Assembly: GCA_023461075.1 (NCBI GenBank)
Contig: JAEWNY010000076.1
Span: 29,200-93,199 of the forward strand
Origin: Pseudomonadota bacterium
GTDB lineage: Bacteria > Pseudomonadota > Gammaproteobacteria > Xanthomonadales > Xanthomonadaceae
Reading direction: 5' to 3'
DNA: 64,000 nucleotides
Part shown: in pieces, positions 47,249-56,197 of the stretch
Numbering within the stretch: position 1 is the stretch's first letter
How the letters are laid out: the number at the start of each line of letters is the position of its first letter
Notes under the pieces: generated by a model
The model's database searches: none
What the model was told of the DNA's origin: nothing
The model's input: the letters and a program-made list of their open reading frames with translations, nothing else
Position numbers and translations under genes: made by a program

Positions 47249-48418
47249 TCACAAAGGCTGCGCCCCCTCGTTCAAGATTTCGAAATACCGCTGGTAGGCG
47301 AACACCCGGTTGCGGCGCTGGCCGGTGAGCTCGTTGAGGATCTCCATGTCCTGCAACGTACGGATGGCCGCGCGTACCGTGGGGGCGCTCAGCGCCAGAT
47401 GCGGCATGACCTGCGGCACGCCGAGCAGCACGCGGCGGGCAAACTGCTCGAACACCAGCCCGACGTTTCCGGCCCGGCTGCCCAATGCGGCCACGCGGGT
47501 GCGGTCGGCGGCCAGCAAGGCCAACAGCCGTTGCGCGGTATCCACCGCCTGCTGCGCGGTTTCCGCGACCCCATCAAGGAAGAAGCCCAGCCAGCCTTCC
47601 CAGTCACCGTCGACACGCACGGCATTCAAGCGCTCGTAGTACTCCGCACGTCGACGCTTGAAGTACAGACTGAGGTAGAGCGTGGGTTCGCGCAGCACGC
47701 CTTCGTTGCAGAGGATGAGCGCGATCAGCAGCCGTCCCAGCCGGCCATTGCCGTCGTTGAACGGGTGGATCGTCTCGAATTGGACGTGGGCGAGCGCTGC
47801 CTTGACCAACGGCGGCATGTCGCCGCGCGGTGCGTGCAGGAAGCGTTCGAATGCCGCCAGCGCTTCATCCAATGCCTCGGGCGGGGGCGGGACGAAATGC
47901 GCCAACGCGCCGATTCCACCACCGACGAAGACCTGCCCCGTGCGGAACTCGCCGGGGTGCCTGTTTGCGCCGCGCCCACCCTGCAACAACAACGCGTGCA
48001 TTTCGCGGATCAGGCGCAAGGACAGGGGGAACTCGTCTTCGCGCAGCCGGCGCAGACCATGGTTCAACGCGGCGACGTAGTTCGAGACCTCTTCGACATC
48101 ATCCACCGGGACACCCGGGGCCTCGTTCAGCTCGAACAGCAGCAGGTCCGACAGCGACGACTGGGTGCCCTCGATCTGCGAAGACAGCAGCGCTTCCTTG
48201 CGGACGTACTGGTAGAGGAAGAGTTCCGGGTCCGGCAGCATCAACGCGATGCCATCCAGCCGGCCCAGGGCTTGGTCTGCCTGCTCCTTGCGCGCCAGCA
48301 GGGCATCGCCGGTGAGATCGAGCGGCGGGGCAGGCGGCAGCGGATCGGGAATGAAAGCCTGGTAGCGGCTTTCCGCCATCGAGCCCGACACGTAACGTCC
48401 GGTGGTGCGCTGGACCAT
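47249..48418 (-). CDS. Fic-domain protein, class II, with N-terminal inhibitory motif
   Basis: A 389-residue Fic protein, expected to move AMP or another nucleotide moiety from NTP to a target hydroxyl. The active-site loop is HPFNDGNGRLGR with catalytic His218. The inhibitory motif S79-x-x-x-E83-G84 (SSQIEG) is on the N-terminal side, which defines class II, self-inhibited. GEFRTGQVFVGG is the target-binding flap and the last 70 residues look like a winged helix. It sits between oleA and the helicase gene. ATG 48418 has AGGAAAG close upstream, inside a hairpin. The target is unknown; the helicase is an obvious candidate. Confidence 0.92.
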   Translation of the reverse strand: MVQRTTGRYVSGSMAESRYQAFIPDPLPPAPPLDLTGDALLARKEQADQALGRLDGIALMLPDPELFLYQYVRKEALLSSQIEGTQSSLSDLLLFELNEAPGVPVDDVEEVSNYVAALNHGLRRLREDEFPLSLRLIREMHALLLQGGRGANRHPGEFRTGQVFVGGGIGALAHFVPPPPEALDEALAAFERFLHAPRGDMPPLVKAALAHVQFETIHPFNDGNGRLGRLLIALILCNEGVLREPTLYLSLYFKRRRAEYYERLNAVRVDGDWEGWLGFFLDGVAETAQQAVDTAQRLLALLAADRTRVAALGSRAGNVGLVFEQFARRVLLGVPQVMPHLALSAPTVRAAIRTLQDMEILNELTGQRRNRVFAYQRYFEILNEGAQPL

Positions 48419-48422
48419 GAAC

Positions 48423-48457
48423 TTTCCTTTGCGGGCCGGAAATCGTCCGCAAGGAAA
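48423..48457 (-). promoter_or_regulatory. Hairpin that would cover the fic ribosome-binding site
   Basis: In the leader of fic, TTTCCTTGCGG (48457-48447, minus strand) pairs with CCGCAAAGGAAA (48434-48423) with one bulged base and a 12-base loop. The second arm contains the AAGGAAA Shine-Dalgarno of fic, so the folded RNA would hide it. As DNA the same repeat could also be an operator. The flanking DNA (48455-48485) is markedly AT-rich. Confidence 0.55.
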
Positions 48458-48508
48458 ATATTAAGCCAAATCTTTATTTAATTGGGCGGGCTTTCCAGCT
48501 TGGAAAAG

Positions 48509-49525
48509 TCACCACACCACTTCCGACATCGTGCAATTGAGCCCCGAGCCGATCCCCAGCAGCGCAACGCGGTCGCCCTTCTTAAGACGGCCGGCTTCCT
48601 TGAGCTTGGACAGCACGATCGGCACCGATGCGGGCCCGATGTTGCCGTGTTCGCCGAAGATCGTCATCACCTTCTTCGGGTCGATGCCGAAGTTCTGGAT
48701 CAGCGTCTGGGTGTGCACCTTGCTGACCTGGTGGACGACGAACTGGTCGATCTCGTGCACCGCCCAGCCCATTGCCTGCTTGGCCGCGGCGAAGGTCTTG
48801 CCGGCCAGATGCATGCCTTGGATCAGCAACTGCTTGGTGTCGGTGACCATGCGGTCCAGGTTGCCGCGGCACAGCGTGTTCCATTCGGTCGCCGAGCGGG
48901 TCACGCCGCCCTTGTAACGCGGCGCGTCCGGGTGCAGTTCTGCGCGTGAGAGCACCATGCCGGCGGCACCCGAGCCCAGCGTCAGCGTCGCCAGCTCGTT
49001 GCGGAATTCGTCCTCGGTGGAATCCGGGCGCAGCATGCGTTCGATGGTCTTTTCATACGCCAGGTCGGCGGTCTCGCCGTCCACCACCAGCGCGTAGTCG
49101 ATCTCGCCGCGCTCGATCATCCGCGCGGCCATGTCCATGCCGTTGATGAAGGCAAGACAGGCATTGGCGACATCGTAGTTCTGGCAGGTGTCGCCGACCT
49201 GCAGGTTGCCGGCGACGATGCTCGCGGTCGAAGGCTCCAGATAGTCGCGGCTGACCGAGGTGCTGACCAGGAGGCCCACCCTGTCGGCGCCGATGCCGGC
49301 GTCCTTGAGCGCGAGGATGCCGGCTTCGGTGGCGGCGTCGCTGGCAAGCTTATCGCTGCCCCACAGGCGACGGGCGTGGATGCCGGCGATGTCCTTCAGC
49401 ACATCCACCCGGATGCCGAGCCGGTCAAGGGTAGGCTTGAGGCGCTGGTTGATCTCGTCCGAGCTCAGCGAATGCGGGGCATCCACATGGGCGAGTCCGG
49501 CGATGGCGACGTTCTGGAACAGCAT
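48509..49525 (-). CDS. oleA: OleA, head-to-head acyl-CoA condensing thiolase
   Basis: Thiolase-fold enzyme that joins two fatty acyl-CoAs into a beta-keto acid, the first step of long-chain olefin synthesis. The 338 residues closely resemble Xanthomonas OleA: MLFQNVAIAGLAH start, ASDAAT, YLEPSTASIV with the conserved Glu, catalytic Cys123 in VANACLAF, His in VVHQVS, and Asn in GEHGNIGPAS. It stands 3.7 kb upstream of oleB, separated by the Fic-helicase pair. Confidence 0.96.
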   Translation of the reverse strand: MLFQNVAIAGLAHVDAPHSLSSDEINQRLKPTLDRLGIRVDVLKDIAGIHARRLWGSDKLASDAATEAGILALKDAGIGADRVGLLVSTSVSRDYLEPSTASIVAGNLQVGDTCQNYDVANACLAFINGMDMAARMIERGEIDYALVVDGETADLAYEKTIERMLRPDSTEDEFRNELATLTLGSGAAGMVLSRAELHPDAPRYKGGVTRSATEWNTLCRGNLDRMVTDTKQLLIQGMHLAGKTFAAAKQAMGWAVHEIDQFVVHQVSKVHTQTLIQNFGIDPKKVMTIFGEHGNIGPASVPIVLSKLKEAGRLKKGDRVALLGIGSGLNCTMSEVVW

Positions 49526-49607
49526 GCGGATAAGGCTCAGGGCAACGGCAAAGACCGCATAGGGTACCGTTTCGGTGCCCTTTCCGCAGCCATCATCCGG
49601 CCCGCGT

Positions 49608-49928
49608 TCAGCCCGGGCAGCGCCAGGCGGCGAAGCGCTGCTTGCCCTCGTTCACCGGGCCAAGCGGGTGAATGTCGGTGGCGGGGATGCCGGCGGCCTG
49701 GTTGCGGGCCATGGTTTCCAGTTCCTCGGCCACGCGCAACTCGTTGCGGCGATACAGCGACACCTTGTCGGTGACCTCGACATCGATCTCGCCGACCTTC
49801 TCGCAGCTGGCCGGTTCGGCGCGCAGCACGCGGACTTTCTGGGCCTCGGGGGCGATCGGCACCCAGGTGCAGGCGGACAGCGCAAGAGCGGCGGCGGCGA
49901 TCATCGGGGCATGGCGAAGGCGGGGCAT
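49608..49928 (-). CDS. DUF4156-type outer-membrane lipoprotein
   Basis: A 106-residue lipoprotein: signal with lipobox LSAC, then a small domain with two further cysteines and a VRVLRAEPASCEKVGEI segment typical of DUF4156. GGAG precedes ATG 49928 by about 6 bases; ATG 49940 is a weaker option. Function unknown. It lies between the M16 gene, from which a terminator separates it, and oleA. Confidence 0.82.
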   Translation of the reverse strand: MPRLRHAPMIAAAALALSACTWVPIAPEAQKVRVLRAEPASCEKVGEIDVEVTDKVSLYRRNELRVAEELETMARNQAAGIPATDIHPLGPVNEGKQRFAAWRCPG

Positions 49929-49965
49929 GGGTTTCTCCATCGGGGGCGAGCGATGCTGCACATCG

Positions 49966-49998
49966 AAAAACAAGAATGCCCGCCATTGTGGCGGGCAT
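49966..49998 (-). terminator. Terminator of the M16 peptidase gene
   Basis: On the minus strand ATGCCCGCC (49998-49990) pairs perfectly with GGCGGGCAT (49984-49976) around a 5-base loop and is followed by TCTTGTTTTT. It lies 31 bases after the M16 stop. Confidence 0.85.
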
Positions 49999-50028
49999 CC
50001 GGGTCCAGCGGTACCGCCAAGCTGAACC

Positions 50029-52878
50029 TTACTTCTTGACCACCGGCTTGCCGTCGGCATCCAGCACGGTGACTTCGCCCAGATTGAGTGCACGCACCGG
50101 CGCTTCGATCTTGGACAGGTCGCCGACCACCACCCAGACCAGCTGGTTCGGGTCGATGCCCCTGGCGGCGGCATTGGCCTGTTCGGGCGTGAACGCCTCG
50201 ACCTCGGCATTGCGCTGCTGCACCCAGTTGTCCGGCCGGCCATAGCGCACGATACCGCCGATGGTCGACATCACCGAGGCGGCGGTCTCGTAGGCGCCGG
50301 GCAGGCTGCGCACCTCATTGTTGACGACCTTGGTGACCTCCGCCGCCGTTGCCGGGGTCTTGCCACTGCCGTACTCGCTGAATTCGCGCTGCATTTCCTT
50401 GATCGAATCGGCGGTCTTGTCGATCTGCACCGGCGCGTAGGCGATCCACGGACGCTGGCCCAGTGCGCCGGTCAGCATCGTGCGCGCACCGTACGACCAG
50501 TGCTTGTCCTCGCGCAGGTTCATGTTGAGGCGGGAGGTGAAACTGCCGCCCAGCACGTCGTTGCTCATCTCCAGCTTGACCGCGTCGGGATCCGTGGTGG
50601 ATGGCATCAGCAGGCCGGCCATGATGTTGGCCTGCACCGCGCCTGGCTGGTCGATCAGGTACACGCGCGGCTTGTCCGGACGCGCGACTTGGGCCAGCGG
50701 CTTGGGCTGCACCGCCTCGCCCGCGCCCTTCCAGTCGCCCAAGTGGCGGTTCAGCACCGGCACGATCTCGGCCAGGGTGGTGTCGCCGACCACGACGATC
50801 GTCGCGTTCTCCGGGCGCAGCCAGGTGCGCTGGTAGGCGAGCAGGTCATCGCGGGTCAAACCGGCGATCGCCGCCTCGGTGCCGCTGCCGGTGAACGGGA
50901 TGCCGTAGGGATGCGATTCGCCATAGAGCAGCGGCGGCAAAACGCGCATCGCCACGCTCTGCGGCTGCGCCTTCTCCTGGGCGATGCCGGCGATCCACTG
51001 TGCCTTGACCCGGTCGATGTCCTTCTGGTCGAAGCGCGGCGCGCGCAGCATGTCGGCGAACAACGCGACCGAAGGATCCAGGTTGGACTTCAGGGCCGAG
51101 ACATAGGCATTGCCGCCATCGAGTGACGCGCCGGTACCGAACGCCGCGCCGAGGCCTTCGGCGCGTGCCTTGAAGCCGAGCGCGTCGAGCTGGCCGGCGC
51201 CTTCATCGAGCATGCCCATGGTGAAGCTGGCGAGACCCGGCTTGCCGTCCGGATCCGAAGCATAGCCGCCCTTGAACTCGTAGCTCATCTGCACCACCGG
51301 GATCTCGTGGCGCTCAGCCAGGACGACGGTGGTGCCGTTGTCGAGCTTCGCCCGCTGCAGGGCCGGGAACTTGAGCGCCGGGAAATCGTCGACCGCGGGC
51401 ACGCCTTTGGCGCGATCCACCGTGCTTGCGGAAGCCGTGTACCTGGCGTCCGGCTTGGGGAAATTCCACGATGCCGGCTTCGGGCTGGGCAGCTCGGCCA
51501 ACGCCTTGCGTTCGCCCGGCACCACCAGGAAGGTATGGCTGGGCGCGGCCAGCCAGCGCTGTCCGGCCGCACGCACGCTGTCGGCCGTTGCAGCATCGAC
51601 CCGGGCCATCGCATCGCGGAAACAGGCGGGATTCTTTTCGTAGATGGTGCAGGCGGCGAGCACGTCTGCCTTGCCGCCGAAACCGCCGATGCGTTCGACG
51701 CCGCGGATCATCTGCGCGTTCTGCACGGTCTTGGCCTGCGCCAGTTCCTCGGCGGTCGGGCCTTCGCGCAGCAGCTTTTGCAGTTCGTCGTCGATCGCCG
51801 CCTCGACCTGCTTGGGATCGACGCCCTTCTTCACCATCGCGTTGACGAAGAACAGGCCGGCCAGCTGCGAGGAATAGTTGCCGGTGCCGACGCTGTCGAC
51901 CAGCTTGTCCTGGTAGACCAGGCGCTTGTCGAGGCGCGAGGTGGCGCTGCCGCCGAGCACCTGGCTGAACAGGTCGAGTGCCTGCTCGTCCTTGTTGCCG
52001 GTCTCGGCCACGTTCCAGGCACGGCGCACCATCACCTGCGGCACCTTGTCCTGCAGTTCGGTACGGCCGGACTGCTTGAGCGGCGCCACGTCGACCTTGG
52101 GCTGGGCCATGCTCGGGCCGGCCGGGATGTCGCCGAAGTACTTCGTCACTTTTTCCTTGGCTGTGGCCACATCGATGTCGCCGGCCAGCACCAGCACCGC
52201 GTTGTTCGGGCCGTACCAGCCGCGGAACCAGTCCTTGACGTCATCGAGGGTGGCGGCGTTGAGATCGTTCATCGAGCCGATCACGCCGCGATGGTACGGA
52301 TGCGATGCGGGATACAGCGTCCGCGACATCACCTCCCACAGCTGGCCGTAGGGCTGGTTCTCGCCCTGGCGCTTCTCGTTCTGAACCACGCCGCGCTGCT
52401 CGTCGAGCGTCTTCTGGTCGATCGCACCGAGCAGGTGGCCCATGCGATCGGATTCCATCCACAGCGCCATGTCGAGCGCAGTGGTCGGCACGTTCTGGAA
52501 GTAGTTGGTGCGGTCGGTATTGGTGGTGCCGTTCATGTTGGTGGCACCGGCCTGCTCGAACGGCGTGAAGTACTCGCCCGGCGCGTTCTCGCTGCCGTTG
52601 AACATCAGGTGCTCGAACAGGTGCGCGAAGCCGCTGCGGCCGGCCGGTTCGTTCTTGCTGCCTACGTGGTACCAGACGTTGACCGCGACGACCGGCGCCT
52701 TGCGGTCGGTATGCACGACCACGCGCAGGCCGTTGGGCAGGGTGAAGGTTTCGTACGGGATATCGACGCTGGCCTTGGCCGGCGCGGCCAGCACGGCGGG
52801 CGCGGCGACGAGGCCGCCCAAGGCGGCGGACAGGGCAAGGGCGAGCGCGGCGGCGCGCGGGGTACGGAGTCGTGACAT
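50029..52878 (-). CDS. Exported M16-family zinc metallopeptidase, tandem domains
   Basis: A 949-residue peptidase of the pitrilysin family. A signal peptide ends near residue 33 (VLAAPAKA). The first M16 domain has the inverted zinc motif HLFEH near residue 86 and the downstream Glu. The second half (from about residue 500) is the inactive partner domain, giving the closed-clam arrangement usual for bacterial M16 proteins of this length. ATG 52878 has AGGA 8 bases before. Periplasmic peptide breakdown is likely; the substrates are unknown. Confidence 0.92.
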   Translation of the reverse strand: MSRLRTPRAAALALALSAALGGLVAAPAVLAAPAKASVDIPYETFTLPNGLRVVVHTDRKAPVVAVNVWYHVGSKNEPAGRSGFAHLFEHLMFNGSENAPGEYFTPFEQAGATNMNGTTNTDRTNYFQNVPTTALDMALWMESDRMGHLLGAIDQKTLDEQRGVVQNEKRQGENQPYGQLWEVMSRTLYPASHPYHRGVIGSMNDLNAATLDDVKDWFRGWYGPNNAVLVLAGDIDVATAKEKVTKYFGDIPAGPSMAQPKVDVAPLKQSGRTELQDKVPQVMVRRAWNVAETGNKDEQALDLFSQVLGGSATSRLDKRLVYQDKLVDSVGTGNYSSQLAGLFFVNAMVKKGVDPKQVEAAIDDELQKLLREGPTAEELAQAKTVQNAQMIRGVERIGGFGGKADVLAACTIYEKNPACFRDAMARVDAATADSVRAAGQRWLAAPSHTFLVVPGERKALAELPSPKPASWNFPKPDARYTASASTVDRAKGVPAVDDFPALKFPALQRAKLDNGTTVVLAERHEIPVVQMSYEFKGGYASDPDGKPGLASFTMGMLDEGAGQLDALGFKARAEGLGAAFGTGASLDGGNAYVSALKSNLDPSVALFADMLRAPRFDQKDIDRVKAQWIAGIAQEKAQPQSVAMRVLPPLLYGESHPYGIPFTGSGTEAAIAGLTRDDLLAYQRTWLRPENATIVVVGDTTLAEIVPVLNRHLGDWKGAGEAVQPKPLAQVARPDKPRVYLIDQPGAVQANIMAGLLMPSTTDPDAVKLEMSNDVLGGSFTSRLNMNLREDKHWSYGARTMLTGALGQRPWIAYAPVQIDKTADSIKEMQREFSEYGSGKTPATAAEVTKVVNNEVRSLPGAYETAASVMSTIGGIVRYGRPDNWVQQRNAEVEAFTPEQANAAARGIDPNQLVWVVVGDLSKIEAPVRALNLGEVTVLDADGKPVVKK

Positions 52879-52966
52879 GCGGTGGTCCTGCACGGAGATG
52901 TTGAAACCCCGATGTTAGCCTTCGCTTCCGCACCCGGCCCCTGCCGGAAGTCCCATGGAGGCCCCG

Positions 52967-53671
52967 ATGTCCCTGAACGTGCTGGTCACCGGTGCCAACC
53001 GCGGCATCGGGCTGGAATTCACCCGCCAGCTGCTCGAACGCGGCGACCGCGTGATCGCCGCCTGTCGCCAGCCCGGTCGCGCGCATGCGCTGGACGAACT
53101 CGCCGGCGAGCATCCGGGCCGTTTGCAACTGGTGCCGCTGGATGTGGCCGATGTCGCATCCCACCGCGCCCTGCTCGGCGAATTGCCGCTCTTGCTGGGC
53201 GAGGGCGGTCGGCTGGATCTGGTCATCCACAACGCCGGCGTGCTGCCCTCGGGCGAGCGCTTGGGGCAGCTCGAGGAAGCGGTGCTGATCGATGCACTCA
53301 AGACCAACGCCACCGGCCCGCTGTTGCTCAGCCAATCGCTGGCACCTCACCTGGCCGATGGGGCCAAGATCGCCCATCTCAGCTCGGTGCTCGGCTCGAT
53401 CACCGCCACCGACGCCTTCTCCACGCCCAGCTATCGCATCTCCAAGGCCGCGCAGAACATGGCGACACGGCTGTTGGCCCCGGCGCTGCGCGACCGCGGC
53501 ATCACCGTGCTGGCGTTGCATCCGGGCTGGGTGCAGACCGAGATGGGCGGCAGCGGAGCACAGGTGCGCCCGGCCGATTCGGCGCGCGGCCTGCTGAAGG
53601 TGATCGATGGCGCGACGCTGGCCGACAGCGGGCGCTTCATCGATTGGCAGGGTCAAGGCATCGACTGGTAA
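52967..53671 (+). CDS. SDR oxidoreductase, CsgA/sniffer-like
   Basis: A 234-residue classical short-chain dehydrogenase. TGANRGIG is the cofactor loop, HNAG replaces NNAG, and the catalytic residues are Ser in HLSSVLGS and Tyr-Lys in YRISK. The closest resemblance is to C-factor/sniffer-type carbonyl reductases. ATG 52967 follows GGAGG by 5 bases; an earlier in-frame ATG is less well placed. trmL follows 2 bases after the stop. Confidence 0.87.
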   Translation: MSLNVLVTGANRGIGLEFTRQLLERGDRVIAACRQPGRAHALDELAGEHPGRLQLVPLDVADVASHRALLGELPLLLGEGGRLDLVIHNAGVLPSGERLGQLEEAVLIDALKTNATGPLLLSQSLAPHLADGAKIAHLSSVLGSITATDAFSTPSYRISKAAQNMATRLLAPALRDRGITVLALHPGWVQTEMGGSGAQVRPADSARGLLKVIDGATLADSGRFIDWQGQGIDW

Positions 53672-53673
53672 CC

Positions 53674-54138
53674 ATGTTCCACGTCATCCTGCACCGGCCG
53701 GAGATTCCCCCGAACACCGGCAACGTCATTCGCCTGTGCGCCAATACCGGCGCCCTGCTGCATCTGGTCGAGCCGCTCGGCTTCTCGCTCGACGACAAGC
53801 AGCTGCGGCGCGCCGGCCTGGACTACCACGAGTACGCATCAATGCAGGTGCATGCCGACCTCGACGCGGCGCTGGCGACGGTCGCACCGGGTCGCGTGTT
53901 CGCTTCATCCACGCGCGGACAGCGCCGCTACGACCAAGTGGCCTTCCGACCGGGGGATGCCTTCCTGTTCGGCAGCGAAACCGCCGGCCTGCCGCAGGCG
54001 GTGCTCGATGCGATCCCCGACGCCCAGCGCCTGCGCCTGCCGATGCGCGCGGGCAACCGCAGTCTCAACCTGTCAAACAGCGTTGCCGTGCTGGTTTACG
54101 AGGCATGGCGGCAACAGGGCTTCAGCGGCGGCGCCTGA
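53674..54138 (+). CDS. trmL: tRNA (cytidine(34)-2-prime-O)-methyltransferase
   Basis: SPOUT-class methyltransferase, 154 residues, modifying the wobble base of tRNA-Leu. The family features are clear: HRPEIPPNTGNVIRLCANT, FGSETAGLP and the trefoil-knot segment RLPMRAGNRSLNLSNSVAV. It begins 2 bases after the SDR stop, so the two are co-transcribed, and it converges on the TetR gene. Confidence 0.95.
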   Translation: MFHVILHRPEIPPNTGNVIRLCANTGALLHLVEPLGFSLDDKQLRRAGLDYHEYASMQVHADLDAALATVAPGRVFASSTRGQRRYDQVAFRPGDAFLFGSETAGLPQAVLDAIPDAQRLRLPMRAGNRSLNLSNSVAVLVYEAWRQQGFSGGA

Positions 54139-54152
54139 GCGGATGCTTCTGC

Positions 54153-54794
54153 TCAATCGCCGATCAATTTCGGCAATGCCTCCTGCAACGCCTCGCGCAG
54201 CAATTCCAGGTCCAGGCCGGGTTCGCGAGCCTGGCGCATTTTCAACCCGTCCAGCAGGGCGCGCAGAACCAGGGTGCGCGCCTCGAGCTTGTCAGGTTCC
54301 ACATCGCAGCCGCCGCTTTCGGGCGATGCCGCCAGCCAGCCGGCCAAGGCATCGTCGATCCGTTGGCTGAACGAGGACAGCGCATCGCCGATCAACGGAT
54401 CGCGCGAGGATTCTGCGGTGATTTCCAGCACCAGCGCCGGCTCCAGCAGGCGTCCCGCGGCCTCCACGTCCCTGCCGGCGGTGGTCGGCGCGTCCTTGCG
54501 GAAGCCTTCGACAATGCGCGCAACGATGTCGCCGCTATCGGACGAATCCAGTCGATGCACGTCGCGTTCGAGCAATTCCATCTGCCGACTGACGATGCCG
54601 TGGATCAGCGCGGACTTGTTGTCGAAGTAGCGGTAGATCAATCCCGCACTCATCTGCGCGGTGTCGGCGATCGCGGCCATGCTGGCGCCATGGAAGCCGC
54701 GCTCGGCAAAACAGCGCTGTGCCGCATTGAGGATGCGATTGCGCTGCGCCTCTGCGCGCCGGCTGCGGCTTTCGCCGGGGACTGCGGCCATCAT
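54153..54794 (-). CDS. TetR-family regulator, last gene of the RND operon
   Basis: A 213-residue repressor with an N-terminal helix-turn-helix (about 30-60, ASMAAIADTAQMSAGLIYRYF) and an AcrR-like ligand domain. The start overlaps the outer-membrane gene stop by four bases (ATGA), so it is made with the pump. A palindrome inside the operon promoter 5.9 kb upstream is its likely target, giving negative feedback. Confidence 0.9.
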   Translation of the reverse strand: MMAAVPGESRSRRAEAQRNRILNAAQRCFAERGFHGASMAAIADTAQMSAGLIYRYFDNKSALIHGIVSRQMELLERDVHRLDSSDSGDIVARIVEGFRKDAPTTAGRDVEAAGRLLEPALVLEITAESSRDPLIGDALSSFSQRIDDALAGWLAASPESGGCDVEPDKLEARTLVLRALLDGLKMRQAREPGLDLELLREALQEALPKLIGD

Positions 54795-56197
54795 GGCGAA
54801 ACGGCGGGGGGGGTCTCGGCCTGCCAGCCACCGCCCATCGCGCGATACAGCGAGACGCGGTTGGCCTGCTCGGCCAGGCGCGCGGCGATCAACCCCTGCT
54901 CCGCCGAGTAACGCGTGCGCTGCGCATCCAGCATCACCAGGTAACTGTCGCGGCCGGCATCGTAACGGGCCTTGGACAGTTGCTCGGCGCGGCGCGCGGC
55001 GTCCAGCAGGCGTTCGGCGGCGGCGCGGCGTTCGGCCAGGGTCGCGCTCAGGCTGATCGCATCGGCCACTTCGCGGAAACCGGACTGGATCGCCTTCTCG
55101 TAGGTCGCGAGGGCGATGTCGCGGTTGGCGGTGGCCACGCCCAGGTTGGCGCGCAACGCGCCGCCCTGGAAGATCGGGATGCTGACCTGTGGCGCGAAAC
55201 GCCAGAAGCGGGTGCCGGAATCGAACAGGCCGGTGAACTCGCCGCTGGCGCTGCCGGCGGCGGCAGTCAGCCGGATCGACGGGAAGAACGCCGCGCGTGC
55301 GGCGCCGATGTTGGCATTGGCCCCACGCAGCGCGTGCTCCGCGGCCTGGATGTCGGGACGTTGCAACAACAATTCCGAAGGCAGGCCAGCGGGCAGCGGC
55401 GGCATCGCCACCAGCCCGTCGCTGAAGGTCTGCGGCAGGTCGGTGGCGGCCAACGGCAATCCCGCCAGCAAATCCAGCAGGTGCCGATCCTGCTCGACCA
55501 TCCCGGCGTACAGCGCTGCGTTGGCGCGCGCGGTTTCCACCAGGGTACGCGCCTGCGCCAGCTCCAATCCGCTGACCGCGCCCAGCTCATGCCGGCGTTC
55601 GGTCAGCCGCAGCGATTCCTGGTAGGTCGCAAGCGTGGCCTGGGTGATCGCCAGCAGGCTCTGGTCGGCGGCCAGGGTCATCCACGCGTTCGACACCTCG
55701 GCGATCAGCGCGATCTGCGCGGCGCGCCGGTTCTCGTCCTGCGCGAAATACTGCTGCAGGGCCGCTTCGCTCAGGTTGCGCACGCGGCCGAACAGGTCCA
55801 GCTCGAAGCTGGCCAGCCCGACCGAAGCGGTGTAGTTGTCACTGGTCGGCGCATCGCCGCCAGTGCGCTCGGCACTGACGCTGCCGCCGACCGCCGGCAC
55901 CCGATCGGCACGCTGGATGCGGTACTGCGCACGCGCGCGGTCCACGTTCAGCATCGCCACCCTGAGGTCGCGGTTGTTCTCCAGCGCCTGCGCGACCACG
56001 CGCTCCAGGCGCGGGTCGATGAGCATGTCGCGCCAGCCGGCCTGCGCAGTATCCCCGGTGCTGGCCGCGGTGGCGCGCTCGGGCATCGGCCAGCCGCTGC
56101 GGATCTGCGGCTGGGCCTCCGGCAACGGCGGCTCCAGGGTGGCGCAACCGCCGGCCGTCAGCGCGATTGCCAGCGCAAGGCTCAGGGACTTATTCAT
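54791..56197 (-). CDS. RND efflux outer-membrane factor, OprM/NodT type
   Basis: A 468-residue outer-membrane lipoprotein channel: lipobox ending in GGC near residue 18, two repeated TolC-like halves of long helices and beta segments ([34 protein letters not shown]). It completes the tripartite pump. ATG 56197 is chosen for its GGAGA spacing; it lies inside the last codons of the permease gene (8-base overlap). Confidence 0.93.
   Translation of the reverse strand: MNKSLSLALAIALTAGGCATLEPPLPEAQPQIRSGWPMPERATAASTGDTAQAGWRDMLIDPRLERVVAQALENNRDLRVAMLNVDRARAQYRIQRADRVPAVGGSVSAERTGGDAPTSDNYTASVGLASFELDLFGRVRNLSEAALQQYFAQDENRRAAQIALIAEVSNAWMTLAADQSLLAITQATLATYQESLRLTERRHELGAVSGLELAQARTLVETARANAALYAGMVEQDRHLLDLLAGLPLAATDLPQTFSDGLVAMPPLPAGLPSELLLQRPDIQAAEHALRGANANIGAARAAFFPSIRLTAAAGSASGEFTGLFDSGTRFWRFAPQVSIPIFQGGALRANLGVATANRDIALATYEKAIQSGFREVADAISLSATLAERRAAAERLLDAARRAEQLSKARYDAGRDSYLVMLDAQRTRYSAEQGLIAARLAEQANRVSLYRAMGGGWQAETPPAVSP

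Noticed and set aside
49562..49580. Hairpin upstream of oleA as a terminator or riboswitch
   Set aside because: GGGTACCG and CGGTGCCC pair with one mismatch around TTT, but there is no T run on the minus strand and no riboswitch-like conserved pattern.
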